Below are positions 7,823 to 17,230 of a DNA stretch of 32,882 nt, piece by piece. This stretch comes from an uncultured Colwellia sp. GTDB lineage: Bacteria > Pseudomonadota > Gammaproteobacteria > Enterobacterales > Alteromonadaceae. The translations under genes were made by a program, and so were the position numbers. Numbering within the stretch: the stretch's first letter is position 1; the number at the start of each line of letters is the position of its first letter. The notes beneath the pieces are model-generated. The model was not told the origin of the DNA, made no database searches, and worked only from the letters and a program-made list of their open reading frames with translations. Location: the NCBI GenBank assembly GCA_913061365.1, contig CAJXUT010000011.1, positions 1 through 32,882 of the forward strand, read 5' to 3'.

Positions 7823-9268
7823 ATGAACGTTCGTAATCTTATTCCAGTTATCATGTGTGGTGGCAGTGGAACCCGTCTTTGGCCACTTTCTCGTGCGCAA
7901 TTTCCTAAACAGTTTTTACCGTTAGTCAACGATACAAGTATGTTGCAAGACACGTTAGCTCGCTTACCAAAACAGCACCAAGCGCCTGTATTTATTTGTA
8001 ATGAAGATCATCGCTTTTTAGTGGCAGAGCAGATTAAGCAAACCAATAGTCCTCAAACAACTATTTTACTCGAACCAAAAGGACGAAATACAGCGCCAGC
8101 AGTGGCATTAGCGGCTCTTAATGCTCTGATTGATAATGATGACGCCTTGTTATTAGTTTTAGCCGCTGATCATGTTATTAAGGATGTTGAAAAATTCCAT
8201 CAAGCGGTAGATGTGGCAACAACTGCAGCAGCAGAAGGGAAGCTAGTTACTTTTGGTATTGTTCCAACACATGCTGAGACTGGTTATGGTTATATTCAAA
8301 AAGGTTGTCAGACAGAAAAAAATAATGATATTCAGCAAGAAAATGATGTATATCAAGTGGCAAAATTTGTTGAAAAACCGGATGTTAAAACAGCACAAGC
8401 GTATTTAGATTCAGGTGAGTACTTGTGGAATAGCGGTATGTTTCTTTTTAAAGCAAGTCGCTATATAGAAGAATTAGAAAAATTTAGGCCTGATATTTTA
8501 TCTGCTTGCAGAACATCAATGTTGAAAATAGATAAAGACCTTGATTTTACTCGTCCTGACCGAGAATCATTTTTACAATGTGCAGAAGAGTCAATTGATT
8601 ATGCTGTGATGGAAAAAACTGAAGATGCGGTTGTTGTGCCACTTGATGCAGGCTGGAGTGATGTTGGATCATACTCAGCACTTTGGGAGGTTTCTCAGCA
8701 AGATGAACAGCATAATGTTCTTAAAGGTGATGTGATTGCGCATAATACAAGTAACAGCTACATCCATAGTCAAAATAAATTGGTAGCAACACTTGGGGTT
8801 GATAATTTAGTTGTGATTGATACACCTGATGCGGTATTAATTGCTGATAAAAATAAAGTCCAAAATGTTAAAGAAATTGTAAATGATTTGAAGGCTCAGC
8901 AGCGTAGTGAAAGTACAGTTCATCGTGAGGTTTATCGACCGTGGGGGAAATACGATAGCGTTGATACTGGCGAGCGTTTTCAAGTAAAGCGCATCACAGT
9001 AAACCCAGGTGCTAAACTTTCTGTACAAATGCATCATCACAGAGCAGAGCATTGGATTATTGTTTCAGGTACAGCAAAAATAACCCTTGATGAGAAGACC
9101 TTCTTATTGAGTGAGAATCAATCTACATATATTCCTATTGGCGTGGTACATGCGTTAGAAAATCCAGGCAGGCTACCATTAGAAATGATTGAGGTTCAAT
9201 CAGGTAGTTATTTAGGAGAAGATGATATTGTTCGCTTTGAAGATCGTTATGGTAGGGTAGAAAAATGA
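7823..9268 (+). CDS. manC: Mannose-1-phosphate guanylyltransferase / mannose-6-phosphate isomerase
   Basis: This 481-aa bifunctional enzyme makes GDP-mannose from mannose-1-phosphate, and its C-terminal cupin interconverts fructose-6-P and mannose-6-P. The nucleotidyltransferase signature [12 protein letters not shown] (13-24) with FPKQF follows immediately after the start. The type II isomerase cupin occupies about 366-481 with its metal-binding cluster MHHHRAEHW (403-411). The reading frame is open back to 7781, but the start at 7823 (MNVRNLIPV) gives the family's normal N-terminus and lies downstream of the candidate promoter. An ATG at 7811 is also possible, as the Shine-Dalgarno is poor. 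The stop overlaps the manB start by 4 bp (ATGA), indicating translational coupling. Confidence 0.94.
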   Translation: MNVRNLIPVIMCGGSGTRLWPLSRAQFPKQFLPLVNDTSMLQDTLARLPKQHQAPVFICNEDHRFLVAEQIKQTNSPQTTILLEPKGRNTAPAVALAALNALIDNDDALLLVLAADHVIKDVEKFHQAVDVATTAAAEGKLVTFGIVPTHAETGYGYIQKGCQTEKNNDIQQENDVYQVAKFVEKPDVKTAQAYLDSGEYLWNSGMFLFKASRYIEELEKFRPDILSACRTSMLKIDKDLDFTRPDRESFLQCAEESIDYAVMEKTEDAVVVPLDAGWSDVGSYSALWEVSQQDEQHNVLKGDVIAHNTSNSYIHSQNKLVATLGVDNLVVIDTPDAVLIADKNKVQNVKEIVNDLKAQQRSESTVHREVYRPWGKYDSVDTGERFQVKRITVNPGAKLSVQMHHHRAEHWIIVSGTAKITLDEKTFLLSENQSTYIPIGVVHALENPGRLPLEMIEVQSGSYLGEDDIVRFEDRYGRVEK

Positions 9269-10656
9269 CAGAATTAACATGTTTCAAAGCTTATGACATT
9301 CGTGGAAAGCTTGGTGAAGAGCTAAATACGGATATTGCTTATCGCATTGGCCGTGCTTTTGCACAACATACCAAAGCAACAAAAGTTGTGGTGGGTGGAG
9401 ATGTGCGACTCACAAGTGAGGAGCTGAAATTAGCACTTGCAAAGGGGTTAATGGACGGTGGCTGTAATGTTATAGATCTCGGTTTATGTGGTACTGAGCA
9501 TATATATTTTGCAACTAGCCACTTACATTGTGATGGCGGTATCGTGGTAACTGCGAGTCATAATCCTATTGACTATAACGGGATGAAGCTTGTACGAGAA
9601 AATTCAAAACCTATCAGTGGAGATACGGGGCTTTTTGATATAAAAACATTAGCAGAAGAAAATAATTTTAGTGATGTTAAATGTAAAGGCCAGCTAAGCT
9701 CTTATGACATAACACAGTCATATACAGAACATTTATTAACGTATATTGAAACGAAAAATATCTCTTTATTAGAACGACCATTGAAATTGGTTGTCAATGC
9801 AGGTAACGGCACAGCTGGCCCTGCGTTAGATGCAATTGAATCTACCTTTCAACAGTTAAATGTACCTGTTGAATTTATCAAAGTACATCATAAACCTGAT
9901 GGAAACTTTCCTAATGGAATTCCAAATCCTTTATTGGTTGAGAATCGATCAGCAACACGTGATGCAGTTATTAAGCATAAAGCTGACTTAGGAATAGCAT
10001 GGGATGGCGATTTTGATCGTTGCTTCTTGTTTGATGAACGAGGTGAATTTATTGAAGGCTATTATATTGTTGGCCTGCTAGCTGAGAATTTTTTAGCTAA
10101 AGCAAAGAGTACAGGGACTACGCAACAAAAAATAATTCATGATCCCCGCTTAACCTGGAATACCATTGATATTGTTGAACAAAGTGGTGGTCAAGCTATT
10201 CAAAGTAAAACGGGGCATGCTTTTATTAAAGAACGCATGAGAAATGAAGATGCTATTTATGGTGGTGAAATGAGTGCCCATCACTATTTTCGAGATTTCT
10301 TTTACTGCGATAGCGGTATGATCCCATGGTTATTAATTACAGAGTTAATTTGTCTACGTAAACAGCCCTTATCAAGTTTAGTGGCTGCACGTATTGCAGC
10401 TTATCCCTCTTCTGGTGAAATTAATAACAAGCTGAAAGATCCAAAAGGAGCGATTGCCAGCGTATATGAACATTATCAAGTTGACGCACAAATAATAGAT
10501 GATACAGATGGTGTTAGTATGGAATTTGGCAATTGGCGCTTTAATTTACGTAGTAGTAATACGGAACCTGTCGTTCGCCTTAATGTTGAATCTAAAGGTG
10601 ACACTTCATTGATGCAAACTAAAACGAAAGAATTATTAGCGTTACTATTAAATTAA
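9265..10656 (+). CDS. manB: Phosphomannomutase
   Basis: This 463-aa alpha-D-phosphohexomutase converts mannose-6-phosphate to mannose-1-phosphate, the substrate of the preceding ManC. The phosphoserine loop [13 protein letters not shown] places the catalytic serine at S98. The metal-binding loop is DGDFDR (248-253), the sugar-binding loop [10 protein letters not shown] follows, and the C-terminal phosphate-binding motif RSSNTEP is present. All four active-site loops are therefore intact. The start codon overlaps the manC stop (ATGA) and is preceded by AGGG within manC. The pair provides GDP-mannose for the exopolysaccharide; phosphoglucomutase activity is also common in this family. Confidence 0.93.
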   Translation: MTELTCFKAYDIRGKLGEELNTDIAYRIGRAFAQHTKATKVVVGGDVRLTSEELKLALAKGLMDGGCNVIDLGLCGTEHIYFATSHLHCDGGIVVTASHNPIDYNGMKLVRENSKPISGDTGLFDIKTLAEENNFSDVKCKGQLSSYDITQSYTEHLLTYIETKNISLLERPLKLVVNAGNGTAGPALDAIESTFQQLNVPVEFIKVHHKPDGNFPNGIPNPLLVENRSATRDAVIKHKADLGIAWDGDFDRCFLFDERGEFIEGYYIVGLLAENFLAKAKSTGTTQQKIIHDPRLTWNTIDIVEQSGGQAIQSKTGHAFIKERMRNEDAIYGGEMSAHHYFRDFFYCDSGMIPWLLITELICLRKQPLSSLVAARIAAYPSSGEINNKLKDPKGAIASVYEHYQVDAQIIDDTDGVSMEFGNWRFNLRSSNTEPVVRLNVESKGDTSLMQTKTKELLALLLN

Positions 10657-10776
10657 AAAACAGCATATGGGCTAGTTGTAAGCATTATTCAAGATTAAAC
10701 TCATAAATACGATTTAAAGTCTTTTGTGCTCAAGAGGGATATTGAGTAATAAAAGATTTCACAACAGGAAAGTTAA

Positions 10777-13536
10777 ATGAAATTTGTTAAATCTATAGTT
10801 TGTGCCAGTGTTATTCTGGCTGTATCTGCTTGTGGAACTGATGAAACATCACAAACACATTTAGTACAAGCCGAGAAGCTTTTAGCAGAAAAGGATCAAT
10901 CATCAGCAGTAATCTCATTAAAAAATGCGATTAAGTTAGATCTGAAAAATGCTAAAGCGAGATTTTTACTCGGGCGAGTATATTTAGCCTCTGGTGATGG
11001 TTATAGCGCTGAAAAGGAGTTGGAGCGCGCTCTAGAGTTAAACTATGATATTAATAAAGTGCTGCCTTTGCTCGCACGAGCGTATATGATCACCGAATCT
11101 GATAACGATATACTTTCACTTTCAAAACAAGCAGAGTTGCTAGTTTCAGCAAGTAAAGCACAGTTTTTAGCTTACAAAACAATTGCAGCTTTACGTTTGG
11201 ATAACGAAGAACTTGCCAATGACACTGTAGAGCAAGTGTTATCAATTTCTGAAGTTGATAGTTATAGCTTGTTGGCTAATGCATATTTAGCTTTTGCTCA
11301 AAAAAACACTGCTCGTGCTGCTGTCTTAGTAGGAAGAATTTTAACGGCAACACCTGATAATACTGATGCGTTAATGCTACAAGGCCAAGTTGCCATCGTA
11401 GATAAAAATTACTCACAAGCTGTTACTAGTTTTGAAAAGTATTTTACACTTCAGCCTCGCTCTAGCAAGGTACAGTTATTTATTGCAGATGCCTTATTGA
11501 AAAATGGACAGCATTTGAAAGCCGAAGCTATTGCAGATAACTTGTTAGTTAAAGTACCTAATCAAGCTTTTTTACAATATATAAAAGCAATGGTTCGCTT
11601 TGAAATGAAAGACTATGAAGCTGCGAGTAATTTTTCTAGTTCATCACTGTCTTCAGGCTTTAGTTCATTTAGTTTAAAACTCGTTGCGGGAGCGAGTGCC
11701 TTTTATTTAAAAAACTATGAGCAATGCCATTTACATTTAAAAGATGTTATTAGCTATTTACCCTCTGACCATGCAGCACGAAGAATGTTTGCAGTTAGTC
11801 AATTACAGCTTGGACTGATTGATGATATAAGTGAAACAATGGGTGACTATGACTCAACTAATGAAGCAGATTCTCAGTTTTTAGCTGCACTAAGTTATGA
11901 GTTACTGGAACGAGGAGCCTATGAAAAAGCACAGGAGCTAGCCAAAAGCATTACCGATGGCTCTGAAAAAAGTACTCAAAAAAATGCGAAACATAGTGCT
12001 AGAGCAGGGATTTTGAAGCTGATGATGAATGATCCATCAGGTATTGAAAATTTAGAATTAGCATTACAACAAAACCCTGAATTAATCTCTGCTGAGCTTG
12101 CATTGGCCTTTGCTTCAATTAAAGCGGGTGATTTAGTTCGAGCTAATGAAATTGCGAATAAATGGCTAAAAGAATACCCTACAAAGGCGGGTGGTTACAA
12201 TTTAAAAGCAACAATTGCATTTGCGCAAAATGAATTAGCGAAAGGAAAGATTGAATTAGAAAAAAGTTTATCTTTGGAGCCTAAAAATGTCTATGCCTTA
12301 ACGGAAATGATAAAGCTTGCTAATTACCAAAAAAACTCATCTAAAGCAAAAGAATTAGCAGAAAAAGCGCTTGCTGCTCATCCTGAAAACCTTAAAGTAT
12401 TAGCATTATATTTCGAATTACATAAAAATAAAGAAGCTTTACAACCACTGATATCAGCACAAAAAAATAATGTATCAGAGATTAAATATGGCCTTTTATT
12501 ATCAGAAGCATTGATTCAATTAAAAGAATATAAGCAGGCGCGTAGTGTATTGGATAATTATCAAATTACCAATACAACACCAAAGCGTTATTGGCAGTTG
12601 ATCTTGGCTATAAATTCGAAACAAAAAAACACTAATGAAGCCCTGTTGATTTTAGAAAAGTGGCGTAAAAACAACCCGTATCATATTGAGCCAGTGCTAT
12701 TATTAGTAAACCATTGGACAGCTAAACGTGTGCCAGGTCGTGCTTTAAATGTATTAAAAAACAGCATGAAACAACATCCTAATAATTTAGTACTTCATTT
12801 AGTGAAAATGCAGGTTTTACTCAATAGCAAGCAATCAAAGGAAGCAAGAAACTCACTAAAAAAATTATCATCATTTGATTTTGATAAAGATATTAAGGCA
12901 GGTATAGAAGGGCGGATTTTGCTATTAGAGGGGAAGTTTTCTGAGGCAGTTCCTAAATTAACACAGCTATACCAAGCTAAGCCTAGTAGTCAGAATGTTA
13001 TTTTTTTGGCTCAAGCACATGAAGGTACAAATCAAAAACAAACCGCCATTAATATACTTGAAAAACATTCACAAAAAAATGGCATACAGCCGAGCGTTAG
13101 CTTAAATCTAGCGAACTTGTATTTATTTAGTGATCAGAAAAAAGCAATAATGGAATATGAAAAGCTTATCAAAATTCAGCCTAATAATATTATTGTATTG
13201 AATAATTTATCTTGGTTATATTTAGAAAATAATTTATCTTCTAAAGCATTAGTACATGCGAAGAAAGCATACTATTTATCACCTGAAGTCGCTGACGTTG
13301 TAGATACCTACGCACAAGTTTTGTTCAAATCGGGTGAGAAAGAACAAGCCTTAGCTAAAGCAGAAGAGGCGTATAAAATATCAAAAATGAAAAATATTGA
13401 TATTGCACTTAACTTTGTCGAAATACTATTAGCAAACAGTGACAAGGCACAGGCAAAGAGTTTATTACGAAAAATTAATGTAGAAACTAAACTGCAAAAA
13501 ATTAAGCACCAGAAGTTAACAGAGCAACTATTATAA
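10777..13536 (+). CDS. prsT: XrtA/PEP-CTERM system TPR-repeat lipoprotein PrsT
   Basis: This 919-aa exported protein has a lipoprotein signal peptide with lipobox VSAC, acylated cysteine C19, and aspartate at +3 after it (CGTD). The rest is an almost continuous array of tetratricopeptide-like helix pairs, for example around residues 25-95, 195-245 and 480-545. Length and layout fit the PrsT family, which is found with exosortase A and is thought to act in envelope assembly or export of the associated exopolysaccharide. A clear AGGA site lies 7-8 bp upstream of the ATG. It follows manB by 120 bp in the same direction, with no terminator seen between them. This gene is the strongest marker that the region belongs to an XrtA system. 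Confidence 0.88.
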   Translation: MKFVKSIVCASVILAVSACGTDETSQTHLVQAEKLLAEKDQSSAVISLKNAIKLDLKNAKARFLLGRVYLASGDGYSAEKELERALELNYDINKVLPLLARAYMITESDNDILSLSKQAELLVSASKAQFLAYKTIAALRLDNEELANDTVEQVLSISEVDSYSLLANAYLAFAQKNTARAAVLVGRILTATPDNTDALMLQGQVAIVDKNYSQAVTSFEKYFTLQPRSSKVQLFIADALLKNGQHLKAEAIADNLLVKVPNQAFLQYIKAMVRFEMKDYEAASNFSSSSLSSGFSSFSLKLVAGASAFYLKNYEQCHLHLKDVISYLPSDHAARRMFAVSQLQLGLIDDISETMGDYDSTNEADSQFLAALSYELLERGAYEKAQELAKSITDGSEKSTQKNAKHSARAGILKLMMNDPSGIENLELALQQNPELISAELALAFASIKAGDLVRANEIANKWLKEYPTKAGGYNLKATIAFAQNELAKGKIELEKSLSLEPKNVYALTEMIKLANYQKNSSKAKELAEKALAAHPENLKVLALYFELHKNKEALQPLISAQKNNVSEIKYGLLLSEALIQLKEYKQARSVLDNYQITNTTPKRYWQLILAINSKQKNTNEALLILEKWRKNNPYHIEPVLLLVNHWTAKRVPGRALNVLKNSMKQHPNNLVLHLVKMQVLLNSKQSKEARNSLKKLSSFDFDKDIKAGIEGRILLLEGKFSEAVPKLTQLYQAKPSSQNVIFLAQAHEGTNQKQTAINILEKHSQKNGIQPSVSLNLANLYLFSDQKKAIMEYEKLIKIQPNNIIVLNNLSWLYLENNLSSKALVHAKKAYYLSPEVADVVDTYAQVLFKSGEKEQALAKAEEAYKISKMKNIDIALNFVEILLANSDKAQAKSLLRKINVETKLQKIKHQKLTEQLL

Positions 13537-13555
13537 AAAGTGTATTAAAATTATG

Positions 13556-13589
13556 CTAGTTGCCCTAAAGTGATAATTAAGGCAATTAG
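13556..13589. terminator. Hairpin between convergent prsT and acyltransferase genes
   Basis: CTAGTTGCC (13556-13564) pairs with GGCAATTAG (13581-13589) with one G-U wobble. The stem extends by TAA/TTA past one mismatch. It overlaps the acyltransferase stop codon and lies 20 bp after the prsT stop. There is no good U-tract on either strand, so it is at best a weak bidirectional terminator or an mRNA 3'-end hairpin. Confidence 0.4.
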
Positions 13590-14404
13590 CTTAGTTCTTT
13601 TAGTTGCTGAGAAATATCATGTTCAATGGCTTTATACAGATTTTTAAAACCAGGTGATAAATTTGATAAAAATATCTCAGGGTTAATATAGTAGGGCGCT
13701 CTTAGGCCGTGATAATCTATTGGCTCGCCAAGTTGTTGAAACTTAATGCCTACAAATTTCATACTACGTGCTAAGCGTGGCTCCATCATTACATAAGCAT
13801 GCCTAACGCCAGTTTCTATTGCCATATTTGCGGCTGCCATATATAAACCTATGGCAATAAAAGGAAAGCAACGTAACTCAACCTCAGAATAATTGCTTTC
13901 CTGAATGACACCTGTTCCAGAGCCTTTAAATTGATCTGTTTTACGTCGTCTAAAATCAGATTTGACAGCTAAGCGAGATATTTCACAAATTTCTTTTCTA
14001 TTAAAGCGGCTAGGGTGAAGTGTTTCGTCGGTGATAGAATCGAGGCAAAACTTTTCAATGGGTAACAGCTGTCCTTCTTCCTCGATTCGAACTACACGCA
14101 CGCAACTAGTATAATTGTTTGAAGGCTTATGTTTAATTAGCGAAAAAATAGATTGTTCATCGAATTCATCTCTTTCTTCTCCGCCTTCCTTTACTTCTTC
14201 AAAGGCAAGTTCTTCACAATAGACATTGTGTCGTATTTTAAAAGCTTCGGCCTTTAAAGCATCATTCACAGCTACTTGCGGCTCTAGGAACTGGGTGAAG
14301 TGTTCTGCGATATTATAAGCTTCATGGCTCACTTTCATCGAGACTATTTTTTTTGTTATATCGCCAATAATGGGAGTATTGAGTAGGCGTTTATTCCAGT
14401 TCAT
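13586..14404 (-). CDS. PEP-CTERM/exosortase system-associated acyltransferase (AHL-synthase-like GNAT)
   Basis: This 272-aa protein has the N-acyltransferase layout shared with LuxI-type autoinducer synthases. The elements are EAFKIRHNVYCEEL (53-66), the acidic loop with FDEQS (81-85), CVRVVR (101-106), and the basic segment EICEISRLAV (138-147) followed by FRRRK (151-155). This is the pattern of the acyltransferase family tied to PEP-CTERM/exosortase systems. The acyl donor and acceptor are unknown; transfer of a fatty acyl group to an amine is the inference, which would fit the PLP decarboxylase in the same locus. GGA lies 6 bp before the ATG. It follows the patatin gene by 131 bp in the same direction and converges on prsT. 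Confidence 0.83.
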   Translation of the reverse strand: MNWNKRLLNTPIIGDITKKIVSMKVSHEAYNIAEHFTQFLEPQVAVNDALKAEAFKIRHNVYCEELAFEEVKEGGEERDEFDEQSIFSLIKHKPSNNYTSCVRVVRIEEEGQLLPIEKFCLDSITDETLHPSRFNRKEICEISRLAVKSDFRRRKTDQFKGSGTGVIQESNYSEVELRCFPFIAIGLYMAAANMAIETGVRHAYVMMEPRLARSMKFVGIKFQQLGEPIDYHGLRAPYYINPEIFLSNLSPGFKNLYKAIEHDISQQLKELS

Positions 14405-14535
14405 TGAGTATCCATTTTATCATCGAGGTGTATATGTAGGTATACAATAGTGACTGACTAGTTACTTTTTTAACAGCAACATCAGCCACATAACTTATTA
14501 ACACCAAAATAGCATAGTTTAGGGTCAATTATAGC

Positions 14536-15402
14536 TTAATTTGTCATATTTTCTTTTGCTCTAAATATTGGCTGACTAATTGGCGACGTATTTGTCTTAA
14601 TCGGAACAATTTCTAATGCAGTTTGGTAACCAATATCAAAGAGTTGTAATTTCTGTTCATCTGTCATACCAAAATCGACACCAGAACACTCCCCTGTATT
14701 TATAACTACAGTATTATGCCAAAAAGCATCGTTAATATATTCACGAGAAATAGTGGTCATAAAGGTGCGAATCAGTAATGTTATGTAATTAACTATGGGA
14801 AAATAAGGATTAGTTTTTGGTTCATCATATTCATACTCACTTCGTAGCCTGAAACACATCACAGGAGTTTCATCTTTGGCCCAGTTTCTATGTAGTGCAT
14901 CTTCAGATAGTATACTGCCATCAACCATGAGATGTTTGCCGAACGGCTTAAAACTAAATACAAGCGGAATAGACATAGAAAAACGTACAGCCTTAGATAC
15001 TCTCATATTGGGTGTATTTTCTTTATTAAAAATTACAGGTTTACCACTTCTTACATCAGTAGCTACAACATGTAATTCCATTTCCATTTGAGAAAATGTT
15101 TTTCCTTGTAGATGATCATCCACCCACTTTTCAAATACATCCCCTGAGCTTAAACCACCGTTACGTATTAGTTTAAATAAAGAGAAACCTGTAAATTGAG
15201 TATAATCAGTGGTGAGGGCTATATCCTTTATATCCTCTATACTAATGCCTGAAGCAAATAAGCTAGCAATAATACTACCGCCCGACACGCCAACAATATT
15301 ATCAAATTGTATTTGAAGCTTGCTCAAAGCTTGTAATACACCAAGATGGGCAGGTAAACGTGTTCCTCCACCAGCGAGTATAGGAACAATCTTTTCAGTC
15401 AT
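14536..15402 (-). CDS. Patatin-like phospholipase family protein
   Basis: This 288-aa patatin-fold lipid acyl hydrolase has the oxyanion glycine loop GGGTR (11-15), the nucleophile elbow GVSGG with S40 (38-42), and the catalytic aspartate D161 in VDGSI. The Ser-Asp dyad is complete. No signal peptide or membrane segment is evident, so it probably acts on the inner face of the membrane or in the cytosol. The start at 15402 is chosen because GGAG lies 7 bp upstream; a longer version from 15423 would place that site inside the coding region. It lies upstream of the exosortase-associated acyltransferase in the same direction, so the two may act on the same lipid pool. That functional link is inference. 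Confidence 0.87.
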   Translation of the reverse strand: MTEKIVPILAGGGTRLPAHLGVLQALSKLQIQFDNIVGVSGGSIIASLFASGISIEDIKDIALTTDYTQFTGFSLFKLIRNGGLSSGDVFEKWVDDHLQGKTFSQMEMELHVVATDVRSGKPVIFNKENTPNMRVSKAVRFSMSIPLVFSFKPFGKHLMVDGSILSEDALHRNWAKDETPVMCFRLRSEYEYDEPKTNPYFPIVNYITLLIRTFMTTISREYINDAFWHNTVVINTGECSGVDFGMTDEQKLQLFDIGYQTALEIVPIKTNTSPISQPIFRAKENMTN

Positions 15403-15447
15403 GTTATTTCTCCGTGGTAACATTTATTATGGCTGATATTTAAAATT

Positions 15448-15478
15448 TTGCTTTAAGATACTTCAAATAAGGTATTAT
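15448..15478 (+). promoter_or_regulatory. Possible promoter of the serine protease gene
   Basis: TTGCTT (15448-15453) and TATTAT (15473-15478) are separated by 19 bp, which is longer than ideal. The -10 box lies about 42 bp before the ATG. Weak candidate only. Confidence 0.35.
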
Positions 15479-15519
15479 ATTTAAAACAGAATGTAGAATA
15501 CAGTAATTGGAAGAAAGCA

Positions 15520-16287
15520 ATGTTAAAAAAAGCATTAATTATATTATCAATTTTTAGTTTGGCGTATATTACTCCTACAAAAGCTGAATTTGTTGACGTC
15601 GTTGCAAAGATAAAACCTTCCGTGGTTGGTATTGGAGTTCATACGCCTACAAGCAGACCTCAAAATATATTACGAGGAACTGGGTTTGTTATTGGTGATG
15701 GCCGATATATCGTCACTAATGCTCATGTATTACCAACCGAACTGGATGATAATTTACTGCAAAAAATGGCTGTATTTGTTGGTTCTGGAAGAAATTCAAA
15801 AGTAAGAAAAGCAAAAATTGTTATTACTTCGAAATTATATGATTTAGCAATATTGAAGATTTCAGGTTCACCTTTACCTGCGATGAGTTTAGCCGACCAA
15901 AAAATCCGTCCTGATGGGAGTTATATTGCGTTTACGGGATTTCCTATAGGTGCTGTGTTAGGTCTTTACCCCGTGACCCATAGAGGCATTATTTCTAGTC
16001 TTACTCCAACCGTTACCCCTGCGCAAACAGCCGGGCAAATTAGCTTAAAAATGTTAAAAAGAATGCGTAATCCTTATTTTGCTTATCAACTTGATGCAAC
16101 TGCATATCCTGGAAATAGTGGTAGCGCTATGTATGATATGAAAACAGGTGAAGTTCTCGGAATTATAAATAAAGTGTTTGTACAAACAACTAAAGAAGCA
16201 GTGATAAGTAACCCTAGTGGTATTACTTATGCTATTCCAGTCAAATATTTACATGAAATATTAAAAGAAAATAATATTAAATTGTAG
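15520..16287 (+). CDS. Exported trypsin-like serine protease (S1 family, no PDZ domain)
   Basis: This 255-aa protein has a Sec signal peptide (KK then a hydrophobic run, probable cleavage after TKA at residue 22). A chymotrypsin-fold protease domain follows, with the complete triad H69 (IVTNAHV), D108 (YDLAIL) and S200 (PGNSGSAM). It resembles the protease half of DegP/HtrA proteins but ends about 50 residues after the serine, so there is no PDZ domain. It probably acts in the periplasm. GGAAG lies about 7 bp before the ATG. It is divergent from the patatin gene at the edge of the exosortase-associated region. A link to processing of exported PEP-CTERM proteins is possible but unproven. Confidence 0.85.
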   Translation: MLKKALIILSIFSLAYITPTKAEFVDVVAKIKPSVVGIGVHTPTSRPQNILRGTGFVIGDGRYIVTNAHVLPTELDDNLLQKMAVFVGSGRNSKVRKAKIVITSKLYDLAILKISGSPLPAMSLADQKIRPDGSYIAFTGFPIGAVLGLYPVTHRGIISSLTPTVTPAQTAGQISLKMLKRMRNPYFAYQLDATAYPGNSGSAMYDMKTGEVLGIINKVFVQTTKEAVISNPSGITYAIPVKYLHEILKENNIKL

Positions 16288-16312
16288 TGAGATAACTCAA
16301 AGCGCTGCTTCT

Positions 16313-17089
16313 TTATTCGCTACTAGCTATTTGAGCTTGATAGTCGTCTTCTACAGAATATAAAGCTGATAGGGAGACAAGTTCGATATTATTTTGTGCT
16401 AATGTTGGTATTAAGCGTATTAAGGCTTTGATGGTTTCAGGATGTGGGTGAGCAATTGCAATTGCAAAATGATGATTTTGAGCCTGCTTAATTAACAATT
16501 GGAATTGTTGATTTATATAATTATCGGTTAGCTGGTTGTCCAAGAAAACATGCCGCCCTTGTACAGGCACACCTAATTTTTGGGCAATAATACTTGCCTT
16601 GGAATACGGACTCGTTTTACTGTCCAAGAATAATAAACCATGTTGTTTAAGAAAGCCCATTGTCCAATACATTGGCTCGGCTAGTTGTGTTAAATGGCTG
16701 CCCATATGATTATTGATACCGATGGCAAAAGGCACTTCAGCTAAAGATTGACTTAAGCTGGCATGAATTTCTACTTTATTCATGCTGCTTGTTAGCGCAC
16801 CAGGACCTAACTTTTTACCATTTTCAGCTTCCATTGGAATATGAAGCAATACTTCTTTTTGGTTAGCGTTGGCTTTCGTTGCTAGCATTTTACCATAAGG
16901 AGTATGGGGCAAAACTGAATAGGTGATAGAGCCGGGAAGTGTTAATACATTTTTATCTGAATATCGATAGCCTATATCGTCAATTACAATTGCAATACGC
17001 GCGGTTTTTTCTTGCGCAGATACTGTAAATAGTAATGAAGTAAACGATAGTATTATTAGAAGGTAGAATTGCGACACGGTTGAAATCAT
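16313..17089 (-). CDS. yibQ: Divergent polysaccharide deacetylase family protein (YibQ-like)
   Basis: This 258-aa exported protein has an N-terminal hydrophobic signal segment (about 8-22, likely cleavage after VSA at 25). A divergent NodB/polysaccharide-deacetylase domain begins at RIAIVIDDIG (31-40), with HIPMEA, GINNHMGS and FLDSKTS segments typical of the family. Its biochemical activity is not established in general. It comes last in the leftward order gpmI, envC, yibQ, the same order as in enterobacteria, which supports a role in cell-envelope or peptidoglycan maintenance. No Shine-Dalgarno is apparent before the ATG. Confidence 0.86.
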   Translation of the reverse strand: MISTVSQFYLLIILSFTSLLFTVSAQEKTARIAIVIDDIGYRYSDKNVLTLPGSITYSVLPHTPYGKMLATKANANQKEVLLHIPMEAENGKKLGPGALTSSMNKVEIHASLSQSLAEVPFAIGINNHMGSHLTQLAEPMYWTMGFLKQHGLLFLDSKTSPYSKASIIAQKLGVPVQGRHVFLDNQLTDNYINQQFQLLIKQAQNHHFAIAIAHPHPETIKALIRLIPTLAQNNIELVSLSALYSVEDDYQAQIASSE

Positions 17090-17230
17090 TTAATTTTGTA
17101 GATGAATATCGAAGCATATCATTTAGTTTACCCACTGTCGTCTTACACTAGCTTATTTTTAGAGGGAGTTGATTTTATATTTATAAGTTAAGTTTTTGTA
17201 TTTTATATAAATAGAGGTTTAAAATAAGGC

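Noticed and set aside
146-16287. PEP-CTERM sorting signals in the window's proteins
   Set aside because: The C-termini of PrsT, the protease and the other proteins were inspected. None has a PEP motif followed by a membrane helix and basic tail, so no sorting substrate is claimed.
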